Assembly (NCBI RefSeq): GCF_024704835.1
Contig: NZ_JAMXBE010000009.1
Location: 154,779-218,778, forward strand
Source of the DNA: Parapedobacter tibetensis
Lineage (GTDB): Bacteria; Bacteroidota; Bacteroidia; Sphingobacteriales; Sphingobacteriaceae
Direction of reading: 5' to 3'
Length of the DNA stretch: 64,000 nucleotides
The translations under genes were made by a program, and so were the position numbers. The notes below the pieces were generated by a model that worked only from the letters and a program-made list of their open reading frames with translations, ran no database searches and was not told the DNA's origin. This document shows positions 1 through 6,653 of this stretch, one piece after another. How positions within the stretch are numbered: position 1 is the first letter of the stretch; each line of letters begins with the position of its first letter.

Positions 1-31
1 TTCCCAGCAACAAAACCAATAGCTTCTTCAT
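1..31 (-). CDS. Start of a secreted protein, cut by window edge
   Basis: Only the first ten codons are inside the window. Read on the minus strand they give MKKLLVLLLG, a lysine-rich n-region followed by leucines, which is how a signal peptide begins. Nothing can be said about function. Positions 32-281, between this start and the next plus-strand gene, contain no convincing ORF and presumably hold two divergent promoters; I see no clear consensus box there. The call rests only on the signal-peptide look of ten residues. Confidence 0.4.
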   Translation of the reverse strand, partial: MKKLLVLLLG

Positions 32-281
32 AACGTTCGTCTAACGCCGCTAAAATAGGTATTCGCTGAGCACTTCGATAAACCCTATTTCAAATCCGTA
101 CCCTTTTGTTTAGGAAGCGTGTACAATACTGCCTGGAGACAGTGCAAGCGAAAAACGCTTATCAAGTATAACCTAACGGATATAAACTGCGTCTAAACCT
201 GATAAAATAAAGCTTCTACATTTATTTACCGACTCATCAATGACATTTTAGCACAGGAAAGCACATGTAACAAGACAATAA

Positions 282-716
282 ATGAAAAAAACCTTCTTAC
301 TAACTTCCGGCTGTTATATCCTTTGCGTGGTGCAGGCCTACCTCAGCATGCTCCCGATGAGCGAAGAACCATCTTCGACCTGTTGGAATTGCTCGTTGTT
401 GCGCGAGGTGTTAGTACTGAGCGTCTGCATCATTTGTATTCCGCTGGTTGTCTTGCTGGTCCGCAAAATAGAAACGCGTAGCCGCCTGGTATTTTCGCTC
501 GTGTGTTTTGCAGCGGTTTGTTCTTTTGTTGATTATTCCGTGTACGTTTCCCGGGTAGCATCGTGGAGTACGTTTACATTTCGGGAAGAATTGGCTGGAA
601 CGTTCGGGCATGCGTTTCCATATATCTTGGCAAGTGCGCTCTTGAGCCTGCCCTTATTTCAGTATCTTCGCCCAAAACTCGACGATACCGACAACCAAAA
701 GCAACCCCAGCACTAA
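282..716 (+). CDS. Hypothetical four-helix membrane protein
   Basis: 144 residues. Four hydrophobic segments are visible at about residues 5-24, 43-61, 68-88 and 110-126, with charged loops (RKIETRSR after helix 2) and a hydrophilic acidic/Gln-rich tail. The compact layout resembles small inner-membrane proteins of unknown function; I do not recognise the family. Its last 63 bases overlap the end of a possible small gene on the opposite strand, so the two would be convergent and overlapping. Start chosen at the first ATG, which gives a Lys-Lys n-region before helix 1. Confidence 0.6.
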   Translation: MKKTFLLTSGCYILCVVQAYLSMLPMSEEPSSTCWNCSLLREVLVLSVCIICIPLVVLLVRKIETRSRLVFSLVCFAAVCSFVDYSVYVSRVASWSTFTFREELAGTFGHAFPYILASALLSLPLFQYLRPKLDDTDNQKQPQH

Positions 717-809
717 CCACCAGTTCTCTATCCCGTGCCTGTCCTGTTGTAATACTGCGGGGGTATGGGTTATCCGGCAACTGCTAAGCGCAACCGTTAG
801 CAAGAACAT
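654..809 (-). CDS. Possible small lipoprotein with C-terminal membrane helix
   Basis: 51 residues from the internal ATG (an upstream in-frame ATG at 842 would add 11). It opens MFLLTVALSSC, a short hydrophobic stretch ending in an acceptable lipobox Cys at residue 11, then a short polar linker, then a strong helix (WWLVLGLLLVVGIVEFW) and a basic end. Tiny Bacteroidota lipoproteins with a terminal membrane helix share this plan. It overlaps the 3' end of the plus-strand membrane gene by 63 bases, so one of the two may be spurious. Function unknown. Confidence 0.4.
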   Translation of the reverse strand: MFLLTVALSSCRITHTPAVLQQDRHGIENWWLVLGLLLVVGIVEFWAKILK

Positions 810-862
810 CAGTTTTCCACCTACTTTCTGCACAGAAATCATCTTTTGATAAAGTAATCTAA

Positions 863-1579
863 TTATAGCTCAAGCAGTTCAAAATACGTCTCGGCACTGC
901 AATTCTCCAAGATATAAAATGGATCGACGCGAATTTCACTCCACACGGTTTCCGGGTTGTTTTCGGCTTCATCAAACAGGTTACCTCCCGAGGTTTCGCT
1001 TTTCCTGCCGGTGGAGAAATTGATGCTGATACCGTGTTCATCTCCCGATGCGCGGTGGTATTCGTTGTGATCAAAACCGATCAATTCGAAACGGCTCTTC
1101 TGGTACCTGAAGGTATAACCGGCTTGGTTTACGTAATAAGACCCGCAGCTCAACCAATAGTTGAAGAAGATTTTCAGGCTCCCATTGCTGATTTCGATAC
1201 CGCCGCTTTCCATCAGCGGATCAGCTAAGCAGGGACTGTCTTCCGTGTTTTGGGAAGGGATGAAACCTATGGTATTTTTCCCGCCGAGTGTGTAGCCAGT
1301 GTCCGTTTTTAACAGTACCAGCAACATCCTCGGATTCAGGTTCAGGGTATCGACGTCCAATCCGTCATTCGGTTTGAAATTTTCGGGGTTGGTGTCTTCG
1401 ATCACCAGGACGAGGTCGTCCATTCCGTCATGATTCAGGTCGCCCCGTTCATCCAGAAGGATCTTCCATCCCTCTGGGATAAAGTCGTCCGGATGCCCGG
1501 ATCGATCGGGGATGTGTTGCGTGAACCCATCGTAATGCGTGAGTATCGCCATCAATAATACCACCAATTTTTTCGACAT
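863..1579 (-). CDS. Hypothetical secreted protein with calcium-loop-like motif
   Basis: 238 residues with a signal peptide (MSKKLVVLLMAILTHYDGFT-Q) and so periplasmic or exported. Near residue 45 there is a DLNHDGMDDLVLV motif, the Asp-rich loop typical of FG-GAP/dockerin-like calcium sites, and Cys at about 116, 144 and 228 could form a disulfide. Secreted Bacteroidota proteins with a DxNxDGxxD segment followed by beta-rich sequence are common but uncharacterised. It is the last of four consecutive minus-strand hypotheticals (3259 to 863), possibly co-transcribed. Confidence 0.75.
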   Translation of the reverse strand: MSKKLVVLLMAILTHYDGFTQHIPDRSGHPDDFIPEGWKILLDERGDLNHDGMDDLVLVIEDTNPENFKPNDGLDVDTLNLNPRMLLVLLKTDTGYTLGGKNTIGFIPSQNTEDSPCLADPLMESGGIEISNGSLKIFFNYWLSCGSYYVNQAGYTFRYQKSRFELIGFDHNEYHRASGDEHGISINFSTGRKSETSGGNLFDEAENNPETVWSEIRVDPFYILENCSAETYFELLEL

Positions 1580-1611
1580 GTTAGCTTGCTATAAGATCAC
1601 TGTATTAACGT

Positions 1612-1926
1612 TTAATATACCATTAAATATTGCCAAACAAGATAAGTCGATGTACAGATCCAATAGCAGATTAAGGTTAGTGGTCTACGGTGCCTCACCA
1701 TTTGCCTAGCAGACAGCATCATTCCGATGCCGAGCCAACCAGCAATTCCTATATGGTAATAAATATAGAACGACTGGCTTCTGTAATACCACGGTAGCCA
1801 TGCTATTCCAAAAGGGTAAGCTTCCGGATCCTGACAAGCACGCCACATATCCTGTAGGGTCACCAGCAGAAAAAGAACCAATACCGTCATGCCGATATAC
1901 CGTAGGAAATATGCGAACAGCTTCAT
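1612..1926 (-). CDS. Hypothetical three-helix membrane protein
   Basis: 104 residues. Hydrophobic segments lie at about residues 5-24, 53-73 and 82-100, separated by an aromatic-rich loop (WLPWYYRSQSFYIYYH). No catalytic motif is visible and I do not recognise the family. It sits between two secreted hypotheticals on the same strand, 32 bases before the next start and 25 bases after the preceding stop, consistent with a shared transcript. Confidence 0.65.
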   Translation of the reverse strand: MKLFAYFLRYIGMTVLVLFLLVTLQDMWRACQDPEAYPFGIAWLPWYYRSQSFYIYYHIGIAGWLGIGMMLSARQMVRHRRPLTLICYWICTSTYLVWQYLMVY

Positions 1927-1951
1927 CCCAAATCCGTTTCTTTTGAAACCC

Positions 1952-2932
1952 TTAATTGCCCGAAGCAGGCATGACGCTCTCCACCACCAGCTCTTCCTTT
2001 TCTTCTTTGATCAGCTTCCCGTCCGGAGTGTAGGTGCGATGTATCAGCTGGTGCGGCTTCGGATCGTTGTAACCATCTTTCGTCCATAATTCATAATCGA
2101 CCTTCCCATTTTGATGTAGGTAGCGTTCCACCGAACCGTTGTAATGCGACACGGTATCGCCCGCAACTTCTGGTTCCATCACGTAAAACACCGTCACTTC
2201 GTGGTAAAAGCGTCCTTTTTCACTGAATCGCTTGGTGATGACTTCCCGTTCGGTCGACGAAATCCGCTTTTCATACCGGTGCGTTTCCAGCATGCCTTGC
2301 TCATTATAGGTTTTTTTAGCCTTTTTTATCCCGTCGTCCTCCACGCGGAGTATCCCTTCGGTATCGTATTCGTTGATTACTTCATTGTCATAGGGTTTGG
2401 CTTCCGAAAAATTGGGGAACGAGGCTTCATCCAGGTAAACCGTCCGCTCCCTGATCCATCCGTTCATACAGTCCCTTGAGCGCACGAACTGCGTGAGGTT
2501 TACAAAATCGGTCTTCATTACCACATTCCCATCGTCGTCATAAAACTTGGTATACAACAGCTGCCCCCGGTCATAACCAAACCGGGCAACCACTTTTCCC
2601 TCATCTGTACGTTCCACTGCTTCCCCATCATAACAGCCATCGTCCACCTGCACAGTGGTGATGTACATGGTCCGATGGATTTCCATCAGACCATGAGGAA
2701 TACCCGATTGTCCGATCTCCAGACGCATTCGGATAGACACATCCAGCTCAACGTCATATTTGCCGGCGGCCAGCAACGAACTATCCGAACGGCGTATATC
2801 CAAACAGCGTATATCCAAACAACTGTCCATTGTTACCATTACCTCTTCACGCAGGAGCTTGGTGTATTCCTGGCCAAAACCTATATTACAATCTGTGATG
2901 ATCATCAAAATCATCAGTATTAATATCCGCAT
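1952..2932 (-). CDS. Secreted protein with MORN/YwqK-like text repeats
   Basis: 326 residues starting with a signal peptide (MRILILMILMIITDCNIGFG-Q). The C-terminal half has loosely repeated segments of the type 'G.l..e.y...G.l......y' (NEYDTEGILRVED, TYNEQGMLETHRYE, YLHQNGKVDYELW, TYTPDGKLIKEE), which is how MORN-variant/YwqK-type repeats look; in related proteins these form extended beta structures of unknown ligand. Near residue 40 a perfect 15-bp tandem duplication encodes the doubled CLDIR-CLDIR. The next gene upstream in transcription starts only 12 bases away, suggesting an operon. Function unknown. Confidence 0.75.
   Translation of the reverse strand: MRILILMILMIITDCNIGFGQEYTKLLREEVMVTMDSCLDIRCLDIRRSDSSLLAAGKYDVELDVSIRMRLEIGQSGIPHGLMEIHRTMYITTVQVDDGCYDGEAVERTDEGKVVARFGYDRGQLLYTKFYDDDGNVVMKTDFVNLTQFVRSRDCMNGWIRERTVYLDEASFPNFSEAKPYDNEVINEYDTEGILRVEDDGIKKAKKTYNEQGMLETHRYEKRISSTEREVITKRFSEKGRFYHEVTVFYVMEPEVAGDTVSHYNGSVERYLHQNGKVDYELWTKDGYNDPKPHQLIHRTYTPDGKLIKEEKEELVVESVMPASGN
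2792..2821. repeat. Perfect 15-bp tandem duplication inside a CDS
   Basis: The 15-mer gcgtatatccaaaca is present twice, head to tail. It adds five codons in frame (doubled Cys-Leu-Asp-Ile-Arg) close to the N-terminus of the secreted MORN-like protein. Slipped-strand duplication is the simplest explanation. Confidence 0.9.
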
Positions 2933-2944
2933 AGCTATAATACG

Positions 2945-3259
2945 TTAAATAATCACCTGTAACATGTCCCTATAGTACAAATAATAAAGTTCCCTGATCT
3001 TCATCACTACCCCGCTTTTGTCGGCAATGCGCCCTCCCTCCAGCCAATGCTCCATATCCCCCACCCGTACGACCGCCTTTCGGGCCGAAAAGTCTTCGAA
3101 CAGCAGCGATTGGCCATCCATGGAAAAGAACAGCGCTTCACCCCGGAAGAGGATTTTCATCCGGTACAATGTCCCGTCCGATTCGAACACATGTACCTTA
3201 CCCCCCGGGCTATTCAGTTCCCTCACTAGTTCAAGTTTTTCTTCCCTGTTCATTTCCAC
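2945..3259 (-). CDS. Hypothetical protein, first gene of a small minus-strand cluster
   Basis: 104 residues, no signal peptide or membrane segment. It is rich in charged residues with alternating hydrophobics (KVHVFESDGTLYRMKILF, KAVVRVGDMEHWLEGG), suggesting a small beta-sheet domain. An internal start (third residue, MNREEK) is equally likely. Its stop lies 12 bases before the start of the secreted MORN-like gene, so the two are probably transcribed together. I do not recognise the family. Confidence 0.6.
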   Translation of the reverse strand: MEMNREEKLELVRELNSPGGKVHVFESDGTLYRMKILFRGEALFFSMDGQSLLFEDFSARKAVVRVGDMEHWLEGGRIADKSGVVMKIRELYYLYYRDMLQVII

Positions 3260-3438
3260 GTTGTATGTTTCTGCTGCTTCCGTGTCCGCTTGTAAACGTA
3301 AACGTATCTGATTGTATCCCCAAATCTACTATGGCTTACCTTCATAGCCAAGCGGATTCAGCGGATAGTCTAGGAAATTTCATTATCCGCAGGCAGTACG
3401 TTAGGAAGTGTTATGGGCAGACGGTGCATCGGATTTAT

Positions 3439-3446
3439 TACCTTTG
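3439..3446 (+). promoter_or_regulatory. Bacteroidetes -7 box (TACCTTTG) before DinB-like gene
   Basis: An exact TAnnTTTG match. With transcription starting about 6-7 bases downstream, the in-frame ATG at 3413 would lie upstream of the mRNA and that at 3455 would be nearly leaderless, which supports 3476 as the start. No convincing TTTG is seen at the -33 position. Confidence 0.55.
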
Positions 3447-3475
3447 ACAAAAAAATGAATAAACACCACGAAATC

Positions 3476-4003
3476 ATGTCAAAATACACGGTACTTCTTT
3501 TGTTATTGATCTCCCCCCTACTGTCTTCCAAAAGTTTTGCACAGCAAAGCGATGCTGCCGCAACAGAATTGGAAACCAAATGGCAGAACTTGAAGGCTTA
3601 CGCCCTGGAAATTGCCGAAGTGATGCCGGCGGAGTTTTATACATTCAAGCCCACGCCGGAACAAATGACCTTCCAAAGTCAGCTCACACACATGGCCAGG
3701 AATATCGAAAAGCTGTCATATAGCTATCTATTGCCGGATGAACAGCCGGACGAATCGGACATGATCCTCGATGGCAAAGCTACCATCGTCCAGATATTGG
3801 GCGATGCGTTTGATGTGGGATCGCGGGCGCACCAGCGCCTATCCGAACAAGAACTGGACGAAAAGGTATCCTTTTTTGCCGGACCGATGACCAAACGGCA
3901 GATCCGCGAGTTGCTGCATGCCCACCAAACCCATCATTTGGGCCAACTCATCGTCTACCTAAGGCTGAAAGGCATCGAACCGCCGAAGTATGTAGGTTGG
4001 TAA
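3476..4003 (+). CDS. Secreted DinB-family (damage-inducible four-helix) protein
   Basis: 175 residues from the chosen ATG, which gives a clean signal peptide (MSKYTVLLLLLISPLLSS...FAQ). The mature part is a DinB/YfiT-like four-helix bundle: a His in the THMARNIEKLSY segment (about residue 77) and the closing HAHQTHHLGQLIVYLRLKG helix, whose histidines form the metal site in this superfamily, followed by the usual IEPPKY end. DinB-fold proteins include thiol-dependent metalloenzymes, but exported Bacteroidota members have no established reaction. A TAnnTTTG box precedes it. It faces gene relics on the opposite strand at its 3' end. Confidence 0.8.
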   Translation: MSKYTVLLLLLISPLLSSKSFAQQSDAAATELETKWQNLKAYALEIAEVMPAEFYTFKPTPEQMTFQSQLTHMARNIEKLSYSYLLPDEQPDESDMILDGKATIVQILGDAFDVGSRAHQRLSEQELDEKVSFFAGPMTKRQIRELLHAHQTHHLGQLIVYLRLKGIEPPKYVGW

Positions 4004-4009
4004 GGTTAT

Positions 4010-4181
4010 AATTGACGTTGGCTCCTGTATCTTCATAGGCACTTAACACATTGGGGTTGGAAAGAATCGTATTCCCCTTGCGGTCCTTCAATTCCAGCGA
4101 AAAAGCCGGAAATGCCTTTTCGTTTTCCACGGTTAATCCGTCAAATGGATTCAGCAATATTAGACGGAACCCAGGATTCAT
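4010..4181 (-). pseudogene. Possible fragment of a secreted beta-domain protein
   Basis: Minus-strand reading gives about 58 protein-like residues: NPFDGLTVENEKAFPAFSLE, then KDRKGNTILSNPNVLSAYED. This 'hydrophobic strand, variable loop, D.kGn.il..Pn....y' layout recalls domains of secreted Bacteroidota proteins in which an ion-like or additive strand is followed by a polar turn. There is no N-terminal signal and no plausible full-length frame, so it looks like a broken remnant. Family assignment is a guess; it lies next to other clear relics. Confidence 0.35.
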
Positions 4182-4217
4182 ATCCGTAGCATGTGGGTTA
4201 GTATTCGTGTTTATAGT

Positions 4218-4702
4218 TCACACCAACTTGCCCAACTCTTCGAGCATGGCCGGGCGGCGGGCAACAGCTAGCACATCGTCCCTACCCTCCGGAATGGTCT
4301 TTATTACCTGTTTCATTGTGCGCACCAAATCGGTATATTCGCTTCGGTTGCTGGTGGCCAAACCATAAGCTTCAAGCTGGGGCAGGTAAAGATCAAGCAT
4401 TTCCTGGGGGAACCGCTTGGCAAGCTGGTCGTGGCACTCCAGCGTCGTACCTAGCTTATTTTCCTGCTGCACCAATGGCAAGAGCCTTTCCCAATATTGT
4501 TCCAGTATGAAAATGGCCGCCAAATCACGTAGGAGCGGTGGATGTTCTGGCTTCATAGACATCAGACCCTTCGACTCCCCGCGCTCCAGGCACCGTCGTC
4601 CATTTCTTCTAGTTCGAATACATATCCATCGCCAAAGTACCGTTTTCCACGTTGCAGGATAACAGCCGAAACGTGTTCTTCAAAATTTGATAGTGTAAGC
4701 AC
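4218..4702 (-). pseudogene. SWIM zinc-finger family gene, internally deleted
   Basis: Two pieces of one family are joined out of frame. The first (4702-4562, from GTG) reads MLTLSNFEEHVSAVILQRG then KRYFGDGYVFELEEMDDGAW, the standard N-terminus of SWIM-domain proteins. It stops at a TGA that overlaps the ATG of the second piece (4562-4218), which carries the family's helical C-terminus (LYLPQLEAYGL...YTDLVRTMKQVIKTI...RRPAMLEELGKL). The whole CxCx(n)CxH zinc finger and the middle of a protein normally of several hundred residues are missing, and a smaller in-frame loss seems to have removed residues before RRPAMLEE. Clearly non-functional as a SWIM protein. Confidence 0.7.
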
Positions 4703-4889
4703 GGCTTCAATATTGTATTAACTGCCGCAAAGTAACGGAATTTGGGCATTGCCTCCAAATGGGTGCACGACCAGGAAATACCCCATCGGCATGCAGTCTT
4801 TCCGTTAGAGCGATGGTGCTGGATACTAACCCCAATGGCTACAGGCGTGCCTTGCTCAAAAACATAATGCGACAACTCGTCATCGATTT

Positions 4890-5252
4890 CTAACGAAGTA
4901 TCAATATCCCGGCAACCGCCCCCCCAACCATGCAGCCCACAGCAATTAGCATCAGGATGATGCCGATGGGAAGCGCATAAAAAGGTTGGCTTGCCCGGAC
5001 CTGGATGCAGTATAGATTGTTATCACCCGGTCTACCGGCCAACCATCCCGTGATCGCTTCCTCTACCGTTGATATACTCGATCCCGCGGCTAATTTTAGG
5101 CTATACTGCCCTTTCGTGGCAGAAAACGTAAACAGCTCCATCCTTCCGGCAATCCCATCGTTCATGTTGGGCCTTAAAAAGGAGGGGAACAGCCTGATGC
5201 GCTCATCGGAACCCCGAGGATAGACACAAGGCCTGAATTGGCCCGCTGGCAT
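4890..5252 (-). CDS. Hypothetical tail-anchored protein, possibly truncated
   Basis: 120 residues ending in a strong membrane helix (ALPIGIILMLIAVGCMVGG...ILILR). The preceding part has alternating beta-like sequence (LFTFSATKGQYSLKLAAGSS, then STVEEAITGWLAGRPG). No signal peptide or recognised motif is present, and the N-terminus (MPAGQFRPCVYPRGSDER) does not look like a natural start, so the gene may be missing its 5' end, like its neighbours. Confidence 0.4.
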   Translation of the reverse strand: MPAGQFRPCVYPRGSDERIRLFPSFLRPNMNDGIAGRMELFTFSATKGQYSLKLAAGSSISTVEEAITGWLAGRPGDNNLYCIQVRASQPFYALPIGIILMLIAVGCMVGGAVAGILILR

Positions 5253-5406
5253 TTTTTTGTATAGCCAGCGATCTAATTTATATCCGGTAGAAACTGTTAT
5301 ATAAACGAATGATATTGGTTATAAAAAATCCAGGCATATATGGTTTAGTCTAATAGAAACGGATCCGCAAGCGGATGTAGCATTTTGGCGTGTACATCCT
5401 TGTATT

Positions 5407-5850
5407 TTACTCCACCTGTTCAATCATAACCTCGCCTTCGTGCGTTTTATCAACAACCAATAGCAGCACGGGCTTGGAGGTAAACGAAGCAGGCTCCTGT
5501 TTTTCATTAAGGCGATACTCCAGCGTAATGGAATCGCTTTCTTGGGTAAGGCTTACCACTTCCAATTCGGGGATACGGTCCGATTCAGGTCCGATGACCG
5601 CGATCACATATTGGGCATCAAAATCGATCGGTGTAGGCATTCCATTCCCATCCATCGTAGCGGCCATACCGAAGTACGCTTCAAACGTTTCTCGCGTGGT
5701 AATTTTCGGATTTTTCAATTGACCATCTTGATAGGTGTTCTTCACAAAGTACCCACTCGCTACAGTGTGGGGCACAGCTTTTTGTGTATGGTTACACGCC
5801 GTTATGGTTAACAAACCGATAGCCAAAACACTCATTATTATCTTCTTCAT
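5407..5850 (-). CDS. Hypothetical lipoprotein, PrcB-like fold suspected
   Basis: 147 residues with a lipoprotein signal (MKKIIMSVLAIGLLTITAC; Cys19). The mature part has the pattern 'YFVKNTY.DG.L..pKI...e.fe.yFGMAAT' followed by IDFDAQYVIAVIGPESD and three beta strands ending VLLLVVDKTHEGEV. Small Bacteroidota lipoproteins with this layout are frequent; the 'hold-a-value then strand' structure recalls PrcB C-terminal domains, but function is unknown. Two bases upstream is the end of a truncated ORF, suggesting that it once followed another gene in an operon whose start is now lost. Confidence 0.75.
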   Translation of the reverse strand: MKKIIMSVLAIGLLTITACNHTQKAVPHTVASGYFVKNTYQDGQLKNPKITTRETFEAYFGMAATMDGNGMPTPIDFDAQYVIAVIGPESDRIPELEVVSLTQESDSITLEYRLNEKQEPASFTSKPVLLLVVDKTHEGEVMIEQVE

Positions 5851-5852
5851 AT

Positions 5853-6020
5853 TTATTGATTAAAAGATATTTCTTCGGCTAACACCGTCACTTCCCGGTC
5901 ACCATCAAGTACTTCAGTATGGAAAGAATAATATTTAAACAGTGAAATCTCCCGATTGTTTTCATCAAGGACGGCGTATGGTTTATCTTCGTCATAACTA
6001 ACCGCTACAAAGCCGTCCAT
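5853..6020 (-). pseudogene. C-terminal stub of a gene truncated by an IS remnant
   Basis: The last 55 codons read as real protein (GFVAVSYDEDKPYAVLDENN ... TEVLDGDREVTVLAEEISF) and end 2 bases before the downstream lipoprotein gene. Upstream of about 6020 the same frame turns into antiframe sequence of an IS1595-type transposase, so the 5' part of this gene seems to have been replaced. I do not recognise the original family. Confidence 0.4.
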
Positions 6021-6201
6021 AGGTCGCTGGCAGGTGATTGACGCACCGCTCGATGATTTTGTCGAGTATCGTTTCCCTATGATTCCTTCTGTTGAATCGG
6101 AAGAAATACTCGTCAATGTAGCGTTGGAGGTATTTCCTGTTGCAGTATGAATGCACTCCCCGGAGCCAGCTCTTGAAGTTCCGGATCTGTATATGCAGCA
6201 T
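5998..6201 (-). mobile_element. IS1595 (ISXO2-like) transposase C-terminal remnant
   Basis: Minus-strand reading gives MLHIQIRNFKSWLRGVHSYC, then LQRYIDEYFFRFNRRNHRET, then ILDKIIERCVN. The 'WLRG.H..c....Lq.Y.dEy.FRFNRR' signature is diagnostic of the C-terminal end of IS1595-family (DDE, ISXO2-like) transposases. Only about the last 65 residues remain of a protein normally around 300, and I found no second terminal inverted repeat, so the element is dead. Its junction with the adjacent stub at about 6010-6020 looks like an old insertion/deletion scar. Confidence 0.7.
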
Positions 6202-6263
6202 CGCGAGGTTCTTCCCACTATTTGTGACTTAAATGGGTAACCTTATTTATTTATTTCAGAAAT

Positions 6264-6545
6264 TTAATCCTCAAGCATTGTGCTTATCAAAGAAGTACAT
6301 ACTTCCGGTTGGTCAAGCCAAGGGCAATGCCCGGCATTTTCCACTACTTCAAATTTACAGTCCTGGATTGCTAAAGTCTTAAGCCTACCCGTTTCAGGCT
6401 TTTCAAACGCATCTTTGTCTCCCCAAATAAACCTTACCGGAATTTCCAATTGGTGTAATTTATCCCCTATATATAAATCTTTTTTCCAGCCTGCCAAAGT
6501 GAGGGCATTTTCCAGCAAAGTAAGAAATCCCTTTGAAAGTCCAGG
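6264..6545 (-). pseudogene. 5'-truncated alpha/beta hydrolase
   Basis: The reading frame carries the C-terminal third of an alpha/beta hydrolase: IPVRFIWGDKDAFEKPE (the strand-turn with the acid Asp), then KFEVVENAGHCPWLDQPE (catalytic His) and a closing helix. The nucleophile elbow (GxSxG) and the rest of the N-terminal core are absent: upstream of GLSKGFLTLLENAL there is an in-frame TGA. It cannot be an active hydrolase and is best read as a relic. Confidence 0.65.
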
Positions 6546-6653
6546 AGTTCAATCCAGACATCCAATTAAATCATCAATAACTTAGCGGAGCGGTCTCATT
6601 GATGCCGCTAAAGACAAAAAAATATCAATAATTGATAACTTGCACACCAGAAC

